In this document: in pieces, positions 16,787-26,700 of the stretch
Position numbering within the stretch: the stretch's first letter is position 1
Layout: each line of letters starts with the position of its first letter
DNA from: Kiritimatiellota bacterium
GTDB lineage: Bacteria; Verrucomicrobiota; Lentisphaeria; Oligosphaerales; JAADHN01
Direction: 5' to 3'
DNA: 64,000 nucleotides
Assembly: GCA_013151865.1 (NCBI GenBank)
Contig: JAADHN010000121.1
Coordinates: 1 to 64,000, forward strand
The notes under the pieces: generated by a model
The model's database searches: none
Seen by the model: the letters and a program-made list of their open reading frames with translations, nothing else
What the model was told of the DNA's origin: nothing
Program-made: the position numbers and the translations under genes

Positions 16787-18604
16787 TCAGGGCACCAGTG
16801 CGTCTATTTCCGCATACAACTCGGCGTCCGTGAAGCCTTCCACCTCAATGCTGTTCGAACGACAGGTCACCGCACAGGCGCCGCACCCCTGACAAAGCCC
16901 CGGGTTGACCTCGGCCACGATCTTGACGAGGTTCCCTTTGCGGTCACGTATTTCTTTCTCACCGATGGCGCCGTAGGCGCAGACCGGCTCACAGTTGAAA
17001 CAGGCATTGCAGGTGTTCTCATCGACACAAGCAACGATGGGTTCGCGCTCGTATTCGTCCCGGACGACCAGTCCCAACGCCTTGGCGGCTGCGCCGCTGG
17101 CCTGGGCGACCGTTTCGGGGATATCCCGAGGGGCTTGGCAAGCGCCCGCGAGGAAGATCCCGGCGGTATTGGTCTCAACCGGACGCAACTTCGGGTGCGC
17201 TTCGTTGAAGAACTCATGCTCGTCGTATCCGATGCGGAGTTTCTGGGCGAGGTCGACGGCCCCGCTGCTCGGCACGACGGCCGCCGCCAGTACGACCAGG
17301 TCCGCGTCGATTTCGACCTGATTGCCGGAGAGTGTGTCGGCGCCCCAGACAACCATCTTCCCATTGCGCGGAAAAATCTTGGCCACGCGCCCGCGGATGT
17401 AAGTGGCCGTCTTTTCTTTCGCGACACGCCGGACGAACTGCTCGTAGTTCTTGCCCGGGGCGCGAACGTCCATGTAGAAGACAAAGGCTTGGCCGTCATG
17501 CACCTTGTGTTCATAGAGCATGGTGTGCTTGGCAGTGTACATGCAGCAGATGTTGGAGCAGTACGGCTTGTGCTTGACCTCTTCGCGGGAGCCCACGCAT
17601 TTGACGAATACGCAGACCATCGGTTTTTCGCCGCCGACGATCTTGCCGTCGTCGTCATACTCGAACGTGGACGGCCGATAAACATTGCCGCCGGTCGGAC
17701 CGCTGGCGCTGACCATGCGTTCAAACTCCAGACTGGTTACCACGTCCGGATACCTGCCGTAACCGTACTCTTCGTAAGCGGCGGGATTGTAGAGCTGGTA
17801 GCCGGTTGTGACCACGATGGCGCCGACCTTCTCTTCCGTGAATTCGTCTTCAGCCTCGTAGTCGATGGCGCCCGCCGGGCAGATCTGCGCACAGGCGCCG
17901 CAACCGCCGGTCCTGAAGTGGATGCAATTCTCGCGGTCGATGACCGGCTTGTTGGGCACAGCCTGCGGGAAAGGCACGTAAATCGATCGCCGCGAGTCGA
18001 AGCCGCAATTGAACTCGTTGGGAATGCGTTCCAGCAGCTTATCCCTGAATTCGGCCGGATCGATGCAACCGGTCGGGCAGACTACGGCACACGCTCCGCA
18101 GCCGATGCAGACGTCGCTGAGTTCCTTGTAAGGCGTGACCACTTCGCGGGTCTGGCCGCGGCCCGAAAAGCAGACGGCGCCGACGCCGATGACCTGGTTG
18201 CAGACGCGCACACAGAGCCCGCACATGATGCATTTTTGATTTCGGTTTTCGGTTTTGAACCGTGGTGTGTCAACCCCCAGTTCCCGGGCCATTTCCTGAA
18301 TCCTCTCGCTCTCGGGGCACCGGGCCAGGAGCAACTCGAGGGTCATCTTGCGCGAACGTTTGATCCGCTCGCTTTCGGTCTGCACAACGAGGCCTTCCTC
18401 CGCCGGGTACGCACAGGAGGCGATCAGCCGTGTCCTCCCTCTGGACGTCGCTTCCACGACGCATATGCGGCAAGCGCCTGCGCTGGGGACCCCGCGGTGG
18501 TGGCAAAGGGTTGGGATTTCCAGGCCGCAAGCTTTGGCCGCGTCCAGCACGGTTGCGCCGTCCGCAACCTCAATCTCCTGGCGGTTGACAGTGAGTGTCG
18601 GCAT
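16787..18604 (-). CDS. NuoG-type N-domain fused to the C-terminal half of HdrA
   Basis: 605 residues. Residues 1-75 are a plant-type [2Fe-2S] domain (CHHRGVPSAGACRICVV) like NuoG and HydA N-termini. Residues about 115-210 hold two [4Fe-4S] motifs (CIMCGLCVRVC, CIGCGACAVVCPTGC). From about residue 220 the sequence is HdrA: PNEFNCGFDSRRSIYVPFPQ, CGACAQICPAGAIDY, VKCVGSRE, YCSNICCMYTAKH, AGIFLAGACQAPRDIPETVA, then a C-terminal double [4Fe-4S] domain (CNACFNCEPVC, CQGCGACAVTC). The N-terminal half of HdrA, with its GxGxxG FAD motif, is encoded separately at 20829-22184. No H-cluster or molybdopterin domain follows the NuoG part, so this is not a hydrogenase or formate dehydrogenase. Confidence 0.87.
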   Translation of the reverse strand: MPTLTVNRQEIEVADGATVLDAAKACGLEIPTLCHHRGVPSAGACRICVVEATSRGRTRLIASCAYPAEEGLVVQTESERIKRSRKMTLELLLARCPESERIQEMARELGVDTPRFKTENRNQKCIMCGLCVRVCNQVIGVGAVCFSGRGQTREVVTPYKELSDVCIGCGACAVVCPTGCIDPAEFRDKLLERIPNEFNCGFDSRRSIYVPFPQAVPNKPVIDRENCIHFRTGGCGACAQICPAGAIDYEAEDEFTEEKVGAIVVTTGYQLYNPAAYEEYGYGRYPDVVTSLEFERMVSASGPTGGNVYRPSTFEYDDDGKIVGGEKPMVCVFVKCVGSREEVKHKPYCSNICCMYTAKHTMLYEHKVHDGQAFVFYMDVRAPGKNYEQFVRRVAKEKTATYIRGRVAKIFPRNGKMVVWGADTLSGNQVEIDADLVVLAAAVVPSSGAVDLAQKLRIGYDEHEFFNEAHPKLRPVETNTAGIFLAGACQAPRDIPETVAQASGAAAKALGLVVRDEYEREPIVACVDENTCNACFNCEPVCAYGAIGEKEIRDRKGNLVKIVAEVNPGLCQGCGACAVTCRSNSIEVEGFTDAELYAEIDALVP

Positions 18605-18629
18605 TGTCGGTATCCCAAAACAGGTTCAT

Positions 18630-20453
18630 CTATTCCACGAGCACGGCATCGAAAGAGCAGGATTCGTAGCACGCGCCGCACTTGATGCACTTGCTCCGGT
18701 CGAGCGTGTGCGGCTGTTTTTTGGCGCCGGTGATGGCGCCTACCGGGCATACTCTGGCGCATTTGGTGCAGCCCTTGCAGGCGTCCGCGCTGATGCTGTA
18801 TTGGATCAGTGCCTTGCAGACGCCGGCTGGGCATTTGCCGTCCGCAATGTGGGCCGTATACTCGTCACGGAAGTATTTCAAGGTTGACAGGACCGGGTTC
18901 GGCGCGGTGCCGCCGAGGGCGCACAGCGATGAGTCTTTCACGTATTCCGCCAATTCGATCAGCATTTCGATATCGTCGTCTCGGCCCTGGCCCGCGCAAA
19001 TGCGCTCAAGAATGCCGTGCATCTGGGCGACACCTTCCCGGCACGGCGTGCATTTGCCGCAGGATTCATCCACGAGGAATTCCAGGAAGTACCGTGCGAC
19101 GTCGACCATGCACGTTCTTTCGTCCATGACGATCAGCCCGCCGGACCCCATGATGGAGCCGACTTCGCCGAGTCTTTCATAGTCGATGGTCAGGTCCAGG
19201 AGCGATGCCGGGATGCAGCCGCCGGAAGGTCCTCCGGTCTGAACCGCTTTGAACTTTCGGCCGTTGGGGATGCCGCCGCCGATGCCGAATACGATTTCGC
19301 GCAGAGTAGTGCCCATCGGCACTTCCACCAGCCCGGTATTGTTTACGTTGCCGACCACGGAGAAAACCTTGGTGCCCTTCGATGTGTCCGTGCCGATCGA
19401 CGAGAACCATTCGGCGCCGCGCCTCATGATTACCGGAACGTTGGCCCAGGTTTCAACATTGTTGATGTTGGTGGGCATGTTCCACACGCCTGATTGCGCG
19501 GGAAATGGCGGTCGCACGCGGGGTTCCGGCATGCGTCCTTCAAGGGAGGAAATCAGCGAGGTTTCCTCACCGCAGACAAAGGCGCCCGCACCCCGGAAAA
19601 CGCTGATGTCGAAATTGAGACCGCAACCGAAGATGTCCTCGCCGAGAAGTCCGTATTCGCGCGCCTGATCAATCGCAATATGGAGTCGTTCCATGGCCAG
19701 CGGGTACTCCTCGCGGATGTAGACGTACCCATGAGATGCGCCGATCGCGTAAGCGCCGATCGCCATGCCTTCGAGTACCGAGAACGGGTCCGACTCGATG
19801 ATGCTGCGGTCCATAAACGCGCCGGGGTCGCCCTCATCGGCGTTGCAGATGATGCACTTGTCATCTCCGGGCGCCTTTCGCGTGAACCCCCATTTCACCC
19901 CGGTAGGGAAGCCCGCGCCGCCGCGGCCGCGCAGGCCGGAGCGAGTCATTTCGTCGATCACCTCTTCCGGAGTCATGGACGCGAGGACTTTGGCCAAGGC
20001 TTGGTAGCCCTCGCGCCCGATGTATTCGTCAATCTTTTCAGGATCGATGAGGCCCCGATTGCGCAGCACGATCAGGCGCTGCTTGTTGAAAAAGTCGATG
20101 TCGCTCAGTTTGGGAATCGGCGGCTCGCCTGCCGACGGTACATACATGAACTTCTCGACCGGGCGCCCCTTGATCAGATGTTCTTCGACGAGTAGCGGCA
20201 CGTCCTCCGGCTTGAGTTTTTGGTAAAAGATCCCGTCAGGCTGGAAGATCATGATGGGGCCCTGCGCGCAGAAGCCCTGGCATCCCGTGGCGACGATCTT
20301 GACCTCATCCTTGAGGCCGCGCTTGTCGATTTCCTCAAGCAGCGCCTCGCGGACCTTGAGGGAGCGGCCGGACACACATCCAGTGCCCGCACAGACAAGC
20401 AACTGCGCGCGTCCGACGTGGTGTGCTGTGGGAGGCGAAGTTTGTTCGGCCAT
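18630..20453 (-). CDS. NADH-binding subunit, NuoF/HndC-like
   Basis: 607 residues. An N-terminal thioredoxin-like [2Fe-2S] domain (CAGTGCVSGR, VATGCQGFCAQGP) is followed by the NuoF core with the FMN/NADH motifs GRGGAGFPTGVKWGF and CNADEGDPGAFMDRS, the N3-type [4Fe-4S] motif ESCGKCTPCREG, and a C-terminal pair of ferredoxin motifs (CKGCTKCARVCPVG, CIKCGACYESC). Length and domain order match HndC/HydB of bifurcating complexes rather than respiratory complex I NuoF, which lacks the end domains. It oxidises NADH or reduces NAD. It abuts the HndB-like gene with a one-base overlap. Confidence 0.9.
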   Translation of the reverse strand: MAEQTSPPTAHHVGRAQLLVCAGTGCVSGRSLKVREALLEEIDKRGLKDEVKIVATGCQGFCAQGPIMIFQPDGIFYQKLKPEDVPLLVEEHLIKGRPVEKFMYVPSAGEPPIPKLSDIDFFNKQRLIVLRNRGLIDPEKIDEYIGREGYQALAKVLASMTPEEVIDEMTRSGLRGRGGAGFPTGVKWGFTRKAPGDDKCIICNADEGDPGAFMDRSIIESDPFSVLEGMAIGAYAIGASHGYVYIREEYPLAMERLHIAIDQAREYGLLGEDIFGCGLNFDISVFRGAGAFVCGEETSLISSLEGRMPEPRVRPPFPAQSGVWNMPTNINNVETWANVPVIMRRGAEWFSSIGTDTSKGTKVFSVVGNVNNTGLVEVPMGTTLREIVFGIGGGIPNGRKFKAVQTGGPSGGCIPASLLDLTIDYERLGEVGSIMGSGGLIVMDERTCMVDVARYFLEFLVDESCGKCTPCREGVAQMHGILERICAGQGRDDDIEMLIELAEYVKDSSLCALGGTAPNPVLSTLKYFRDEYTAHIADGKCPAGVCKALIQYSISADACKGCTKCARVCPVGAITGAKKQPHTLDRSKCIKCGACYESCSFDAVLVE

Positions 20454-20836
20454 CAGGCTACCCTTTCACTGCCCACACCCAAGGCGTAATCCGCAACGAT
20501 GTTGCCGCCCAAGACGTGTTCGGTGAAGATCACACGCGTCTTATTTTCATCAAGATTGACATACTTCACGGGCGCCTCGCCCTGGATCTCGACCGTCATC
20601 ATCGGCTCGCGACTGCAGAGCCCGGCGCAGCCCGACGTCGTCAGAGTGACGTCGTCGACCCCCTGCTCCTCCATCGCGCTCATAAGTGCAGTCATGATCT
20701 TCCTGGCGCCGGCGGCAATGCCGCATGTGCCCATGTGGACGGTCACCCGGGCGCGGGCCGTCCCGTCCCGCAACTTCGCCTGACGTCGCATCCGCATCGC
20801 GATCGCTTCGAGATCTTCCGGTCTGATCTTAGGCAT
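20453..20836 (-). CDS. thioredoxin-like [2Fe-2S] protein, HndB-like
   Basis: 127 residues. Four cysteines sit in the thioredoxin-like ferredoxin pattern: one in MGTCGIAAGA, two in TTSGCAGLCSREP, but the usual second N-terminal cysteine is replaced (only one Cys in the first loop). This spacing matches HndB proteins of NADP-reducing hydrogenases. It overlaps the HdrA/NuoE gene by 8 bases and nuoF by 1 base, so its translation is coupled to both. Role: small electron carrier or structural subunit of the NuoEF module. Confidence 0.8.
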   Translation of the reverse strand: MPKIRPEDLEAIAMRMRRQAKLRDGTARARVTVHMGTCGIAAGARKIMTALMSAMEEQGVDDVTLTTSGCAGLCSREPMMTVEIQGEAPVKYVNLDENKTRVIFTEHVLGGNIVADYALGVGSERVA

Positions 20837-22184
20837 CGACTGTCTCTCCCGCCATGACGTCCGACGGGGCGGTCTGATCCGTCCCCCCCGGCGTGACTGC
20901 TGCCGGAGCCTGTTTCCGGTAACGTTCGAGAATCTTTGGGAGCTTGGCCTGGGTTACGGCGCCATATAAATCGTCGTTGATGGTCATGACCGGCGCCAGC
21001 CCGCAGCAACCGAGGCAGCGCACCGGTTCGAGGGTGAAGTCCCCGTCTTCCGTGGTCTCCCCGGCTTTCACGTCGAGCAACCGTTCCAACGCCTGCAGAA
21101 TGAGCCCCGCGCCCTTCACGTGACAGGCCGTTCCCATGCAGACGCGGACGAGGTTCTTCCCGCGCGGCGTCAAACTGAACGAGTTGTAGAAACGGGCCAG
21201 CCCATAGGTCCGACTCAACGGGACATTGAGCCGTTCGCTTGTATAGCGCAACGCATCTGGCGGCAGGTAGTTGTATTTCTTCTGGATATCCTGAAGCACG
21301 CTGATCAACATGCCGTGCTCGCCGGTTGCCGGTTCGAGAATGACGTCCAGGGTGTTTTTCATCTCCTGGTCCATTGATTCCGCGACACTCACCCTCTCGG
21401 GCACGGAAATCTTGTTGCGAGACATGCAGTTGTTGAAGCAGTCGCCGCACCCGGTGCACTTGTCCACATCAACGCTGCGCGCTTTCTTTCTGACCTTGAC
21501 GTTGAAATTGCCGATGTAGCCGTCGACCGACTCGACTTCCGCATACGTATAAAGCTTGATCTTGTCGCTCTGCATGATGTCGACCATGCGCGGCGTGAGG
21601 ATACACTGCGAGCAATCGAGCGTGGGGAATGTCTCGTCAAGTTGTGCCATGTGTCCGCCGATGGACGGTTTGCGTTCGACCAGCACCACTTCGTAGCCCG
21701 CAGCCGCCACGTCGAGCGCGACCTGGATTCCGGCGATACCCGCGCCGACGACCATGACCCGCTGGGTGACCGGAACGACGATGGGGGCGAGTGGGCGGTT
21801 GCGGCGCAACTTCTCGACCATCAGTCGGACCAAATCCTTTGCCTTGGCCGTGGCCTTCTCCCGATCCGTGTGCACCCAGGAGCAGTGCTCGCGAATGTTG
21901 GCCATTTCAAGCATATACGGGTTCAAGCCAACGGTGGCCGCGGTTTTCCGGAAAGTGGCTTCGTGCATGCGCGGCGAACAGGATGCGACCAACACACCGG
22001 TCAGGCCGTACTCTCGAATCGCATCGGTGATCATCCGTTGCCCCGGCTCCGAACAGGTGTAGCGGTAGTCGCGGGCCACCACAACGCTTGGAAGCGTTCT
22101 TGCGTAGGCCGCAACCGCAGGAGAATCAACCGTTTCCGCGATGTTGCTGCCGCACCAGCAGACAAATACGCCTATTCGCGCCAT
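20829..22184 (-). CDS. N-terminal half of HdrA fused to NuoE
   Basis: 451 residues. Residues 1-285 match the HdrA N-half: GVFVCWCGSNI, VASCSPRMHE, the FAD motif VVGAGIAGIQVAL, GGHMAQLDETFPTLDCSQC, TYAEVESVDGYIGNF and one ferredoxin motif CTGCGDCFNNC. The HdrA similarity then stops. Residues about 295-430 are a NuoE/HndA domain with the [2Fe-2S] pattern CMGTACHVKGA and CLGCCGLAPV. The last 20 residues are low-complexity. The HdrA continuation (PNEFN, QAVP and so on) is found in the gene at 16787-18604. The split falls at a natural linker, so both halves probably assemble into one HdrA unit. Confidence 0.87.
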   Translation of the reverse strand: MARIGVFVCWCGSNIAETVDSPAVAAYARTLPSVVVARDYRYTCSEPGQRMITDAIREYGLTGVLVASCSPRMHEATFRKTAATVGLNPYMLEMANIREHCSWVHTDREKATAKAKDLVRLMVEKLRRNRPLAPIVVPVTQRVMVVGAGIAGIQVALDVAAAGYEVVLVERKPSIGGHMAQLDETFPTLDCSQCILTPRMVDIMQSDKIKLYTYAEVESVDGYIGNFNVKVRKKARSVDVDKCTGCGDCFNNCMSRNKISVPERVSVAESMDQEMKNTLDVILEPATGEHGMLISVLQDIQKKYNYLPPDALRYTSERLNVPLSRTYGLARFYNSFSLTPRGKNLVRVCMGTACHVKGAGLILQALERLLDVKAGETTEDGDFTLEPVRCLGCCGLAPVMTINDDLYGAVTQAKLPKILERYRKQAPAAVTPGGTDQTAPSDVMAGETVDA

Positions 22185-22235
22185 TTTAGATCAGTTCCTC
22201 TGTCGGTGTCGCTCTCTGACTGTTAATGGCCGGGC

Positions 22236-23126
22236 TCATAGATAAACACCGGTCTCGATCAGGCCGCGGTCGGCCAGTACCGGTAGGGGATCGACGATTC
22301 CCTTATTCAAACACTGCGCGTCGGCTGCAAGGTCAAAGGCTACTGCCAGCAACTGAGTGAAGTAAAGCACGGGGATGCCCAACTGCCGACCCAACTTGCT
22401 CTCAGAATCGGATTGATACATGTCCAGATTGGCTTGGCACAATGGGCAGGCCACGGCCAAAATGTCTGCGCCGCAGTCTTTGGCCATTTCCACAACGCTG
22501 CCGCTGAGGCGGACCACGGTCTCGCCCCGAGCCAACGTGAGCGCCGCACCGCAGCATTCGGTCTTGAACGGCCAGTCCACCGGTTCGGCGCCCGCAGCCC
22601 GCATCAGGTCATCCATGAGGGTCGGGTATTCCAGGCTGTCAATGCGCAATGGTTCGGGCATGCGCGTCAGCAGGCACCCATAATAGCAGGCGACCTTGAG
22701 TCCCGTAAGCGGCTTCCGTACCCGGCGTTGGATAGCCTGCAGGCCGATCCGTCGGACCAGAACCTCTGCGAGATGCAGGATCGCGACGCCGCCGTGATAG
22801 TCTTCCTCGACAATCTCATTTATCTGCGCGAGCAGGGCCGGGTCATTCTGCATGTCGTGGTTGCCCTGTTTCAGGCGGCTGAAGCAGGCGGCACAGCAGG
22901 TGAGTATTGTTTCCAACCCCTGCTTTTCAGCGGCCGCGCAGGCGATGGCCGAAAGCGCCACGGGCAACAGGTGGCTGGTGGCATGGGCCGGCGTCGCTCC
23001 ACAGCAGACCCAATCGTCCACTTCTTCCAGTTCAACACCCAGTGCCGCCAACACTGCCTCGGCGGAATGCGCGTATTCCGCGCCGCTGCCTTCCAGTGAA
23101 CATCCGGGGTAGTAGCCGAATTTCAT
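22236..23126 (-). CDS. hdrB: heterodisulfide reductase subunit B-like
   Basis: 296 residues with two CCG domains: WVCCGATPAH and TCCAACFSRLK in the first half, CYYGCLLTR, TECCGAALT and ACPLCQANLD in the second. In methanogen HdrB these cysteines hold two non-cubane [4Fe-4S] clusters that reduce a disulfide. The bacterial substrate is unknown; a cytoplasmic disulfide or a downstream redox protein is possible. It overlaps hdrC by four bases and lies 51 bases upstream of the HdrA/NuoE gene. Confidence 0.9.
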   Translation of the reverse strand: MKFGYYPGCSLEGSGAEYAHSAEAVLAALGVELEEVDDWVCCGATPAHATSHLLPVALSAIACAAAEKQGLETILTCCAACFSRLKQGNHDMQNDPALLAQINEIVEEDYHGGVAILHLAEVLVRRIGLQAIQRRVRKPLTGLKVACYYGCLLTRMPEPLRIDSLEYPTLMDDLMRAAGAEPVDWPFKTECCGAALTLARGETVVRLSGSVVEMAKDCGADILAVACPLCQANLDMYQSDSESKLGRQLGIPVLYFTQLLAVAFDLAADAQCLNKGIVDPLPVLADRGLIETGVYL

Positions 23127-23692
23127 GAGCCTTCAATCTCCTCGATGCGCCGGAAAACACGTTTGAGTCGGTCCGTGCGCTTGATCTTGTGCGGAATGAT
23201 GCCCACCTTGCCTTTGAGGAGAAACCAGGGCGCCTTGACGACATTGGTCATTATCCGGCCCGAATTGATGTTGTAGCTTCCCATGAGCGCGACCTCGCTG
23301 AGACGTCCGAATTCACGTACGCTGTCAAGGAAAGCTTGGAAGAAGGTGAAGACGCGTGCCCCGTCGGGCGGCATGGGAACGCCGTCGTGTGTGGCCATCT
23401 GGCGCAATGTGTCCATCATTCGGGCCAAGTCGATGCCGATCGGGCAGCGGCAGGTGCACGCCGAACACCCGGCGCAGCACCAGATCATTTCGTTTTTCAG
23501 CGCGTCTTCTTTCAGGCCCAATTGAACCATGCGGATGACACGATTCGGGGCAATCGCCATATCCTCGAAGACCGGGCAGCCGGCCGAGCATTTGCCGCAC
23601 TGGTAGCAGGCACTGATCTCCTGTTCGCAATGTTTCTCAACGGCGGCCAGGAATTCGCTGTGAAACGCTTTGCCCGCAAGCTGATGTTTCAT
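23123..23692 (-). CDS. hdrC: heterodisulfide reductase subunit C-like
   Basis: 189 residues from ATG 23692. A GTG at 23713 overlaps the stop of the upstream cytochrome gene and would add seven residues. Two [4Fe-4S] motifs are present: CYQCGKCSAGCPV near residue 30 and CCAGCSACTCRCPIGI near residue 75. The C-terminal 100 residues are basic and amphipathic. HdrC links HdrA to HdrB. Unlike membrane HdrE systems, the gene next to it encodes a polytopic protein with a fused 12-heme domain. Confidence 0.88.
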   Translation of the reverse strand: MKHQLAGKAFHSEFLAAVEKHCEQEISACYQCGKCSAGCPVFEDMAIAPNRVIRMVQLGLKEDALKNEMIWCCAGCSACTCRCPIGIDLARMMDTLRQMATHDGVPMPPDGARVFTFFQAFLDSVREFGRLSEVALMGSYNINSGRIMTNVVKAPWFLLKGKVGIIPHKIKRTDRLKRVFRRIEEIEGS

Positions 23693-23712
23693 GGTTCGAC
23701 TCTCGATTCCCA

Positions 23713-26700
23713 CTACTTTCTGCTCGTGCCGTCGAGGATCGTTTGACAGGCTTTGAGGCGTTCCTCGGCCCGATCCAGGATCGTGGTGATCAGCATGTTG
23801 TTGTGGGCGCCGTAACTGCCGTCGGTGACCACGTATGAGATCATGGTTCCCGCGTCGGCAAGCATCCGCTTGATCGCAGCGGCGTCATTTCCCGTTGCGG
23901 CAACCTTGGCGGCTCGCCCCCGGACAGCTTCGAGTGCGGTCTGCAGTTTCGCGACCCGTGCCTTGGTTTCTCCCTGCCATTCGCCGAGCATTTCTCCGTA
24001 AGCTTCGTCGCCGTGACAGGCGGTGCACTCCGCCGCGCTGGCCGTGCGCGTGCGGCGTTCGGTGTGCCCCACCGTGAGAACCGTGTCCCCCGCGTGGCAG
24101 CCGTCGCAGGAGACGCCGGCTTCGTACATGACGTCCGGTGAGGTTTCGAGTTCGGGCAGCACCGTCCCCGCGTAGATACGTGCCTGCAGCGAGTGCTGCT
24201 CACTGCCGTGGCAGTTCGCGCAGTTGCGCGTGGTCAATGACTGTTCTTCCATGGACTGCGTGCCGTGTTTGATCTCGTCGTGGCACTCCAAACAGTCAAA
24301 GTGCCCTTTGGACACGTGGATCAGGTGGAACTTTCGCTGGTCGGTGATTTTCTCCCTACGCTGAAAGTGACAATTTCGGCAGCGCGTCGGAGAAACGTGC
24401 CCGTCCCCTTCGGTGACATTGCTGTGGCAATCCCAACAGCGGACGTCCGTGTTGTCATCGATGAAATCCTTGTGGTTGAACTCCTGCCCGTTGTGGACGA
24501 CCGCCTTGTCGGGCAAGATGTGACAAAGCAGGCAATCGCCGATGGCAGTCGGCTTCTTGCCGCGCCCGTAGAAATGACACGTGATGCAGGTGGTCTCGGT
24601 CACGCCGATGTGCTGGCCTTCGACCGTCTGGCCGTGACAACTGACGCAGTTGAGTTCTTTCCCGCGTGGACGCGCGCTGAGATGCTTTTCGTGACGGAAC
24701 CGGATTTTGCCCCGGAAGACCAGCGTCTCCTTGTCGTGGTCCATGCCGGCATGGCAGGCCGGGCGCATGCACGCCGCGTTGTTGATTCTCGCGTGCGGCA
24801 TACCGGAAACTGAGTGGGTGAGGAACTTTGTGAGTTGCACCATGGCCGCCAGCTTCCCCTTTACAACGGCCTCGACCCCGGGATCGTAGTGACATTCCAC
24901 GCAGGCCACATCTTTGTGTGACGAATGCTGCCATGAGTTGTAAAAGGTGTCCATATTGTGACAGATCATGCAAAACTTTGGATACGCCGTTATCTCAAGT
25001 GAATACGCGGCAACCGCCAGCGCCGCAATCGCCAGAACCGGAATGGCTGCCAGCGCGGCGCCTTGGCGGGTAAAGATGGAAAACAGCGGGAGCAGGTTCA
25101 GCCTGTCCACACCGCGGCGGAGATAGGGCAGTGCGAAGAAAACGCCGAGAACGCCTATGCCGGCGACCAGATAGAAGAGAAGGTCCTGGGTGAAATGCGA
25201 CGTGCTCAGTCTGATCCAGTCATAGGCCATCAGCGAGAGGGACAACGTCAGAAGATAGGCGAAAATGGACCGATGCAGCAGCAACAGTAGCGCCGCGAAT
25301 GCCGCGCCCACCACGAGAAACACCCCCCACGACCCGGACGCCGCCGGACTTACGACACTCAGCCCGCCTGCTACGAGTGCCACCATGGTTGCGCACACAA
25401 AAAGTGCCGTTTCCCAAGACAGCGCCTGGCGTCGCCGGGCTGCGTATCCCGCGCCGACCCACAGCAGGGAGAGCACGGCGAACGGCATCAGTTGTTCGCG
25501 ATACACCGTGTTTCGAGATACCGCGAGCGCGAGCAGGATGGCAATACTCGCCCAGAGCAGCGCCCCGACTCTGAAGTCCGTCTCGTTCCGGCGCGGGAAA
25601 GCGACGTGGATAGCGGCGTAAGCGACTACCACCCACGGCACAAGGGCGGACGTTCCGGTCCAAGTCAGCACTAATGCGGCAACGGCCATGACGATGCTGC
25701 TGGCGTGACCGGCGACCAGCGCGCTTTCGGCAAACAATGGATTCTTCCGCGATGCCGTAGTCAGGCAGAAGAACATGAAGACCGTGGCGGCCCCGGCGGT
25801 CAACCGCGCGACCGGTTCCGACAGCCCTCCAAAAATGACCAGCAGCAAACCCAGCGCCAGCAGCGCATTCCCGGCTCGCGCGTACCAGGCGCGTCCGCCG
25901 ATTGTCCAGCCGGCCAGATAGGCCAGCGCGAGTGTCAGTATGCATGCTCCGGACATCACAGAGGGCATACCCCTGAGCGGGCCCAGGCAGAGGGTCGCCA
26001 ACGTGCCCGCGACGGCGACGATCCCGACAAGCCGGTCGAGCGCATCGGGCTTTTTCGCCCCATTGCGGCAGCCTGCCATGAGAATGGCAGCAAAAGCGAT
26101 GGCGGTCGCGGAGTAGAGTGCCGGGATTGCCCCGGCTCGAGCGCCAAGCACGGAACTGGCGACACTGATGATCAGCCATGCTGTGCCGATAGCGGTGCGC
26201 ACCACCGTTCGGCGGTCTCTCGAATCGGCCCACATATAGCACGCGCCGGCCACGACGGCGCCCACAGTGCAGACAGCCCACCCCACGTCCCTGCCGACGA
26301 ACAGTTGCGTGACTATCACAAAAGCGCCCGCGCAGACGGGACCGAGGGCGGCCAGGACCCATCGGTTCTTGAATGCTTTGGCCATCACCAGCAAACCGAT
26401 GATGACCGGACCGATCGTGACGAGCGCCAACGACGGTTCGAGGTAGAGCAAGGCCACGTACCAGCCGAAAAAGGCCGGGGCCATTGCAGCGCGTGCAAGA
26501 TCATTCTCGAATGCACTCCCGGGCGCCGCCGCGAGGACGTTGCGAGCGTAAGCCAATCCCGTCAACAGGAGGACGGGGATGAGCAGGAGCCAGCCGGTCG
26601 CCCCTCCTCCGCCGAATTGGATCCCAACGCCCGTGAACGCTGCCGCCAGGAACGTACTCGCCATCAGGGTGTACACTGCACGTCCTGCACCCTCTTCATG

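Noticed and set aside
16787-18604. [FeFe]-hydrogenase or NAD-dependent formate dehydrogenase catalytic subunit
   Set aside because: The N-terminal clusters fit, but after them comes HdrA sequence; no H-cluster cysteine motifs or molybdopterin domain.
12019-18685. Long plus-strand frames (347, 437, 507 and 683 codons)
   Set aside because: All lie antisense to the Flx/Hdr/HATPase genes, whose motifs are unambiguous; they arise from high GC content.
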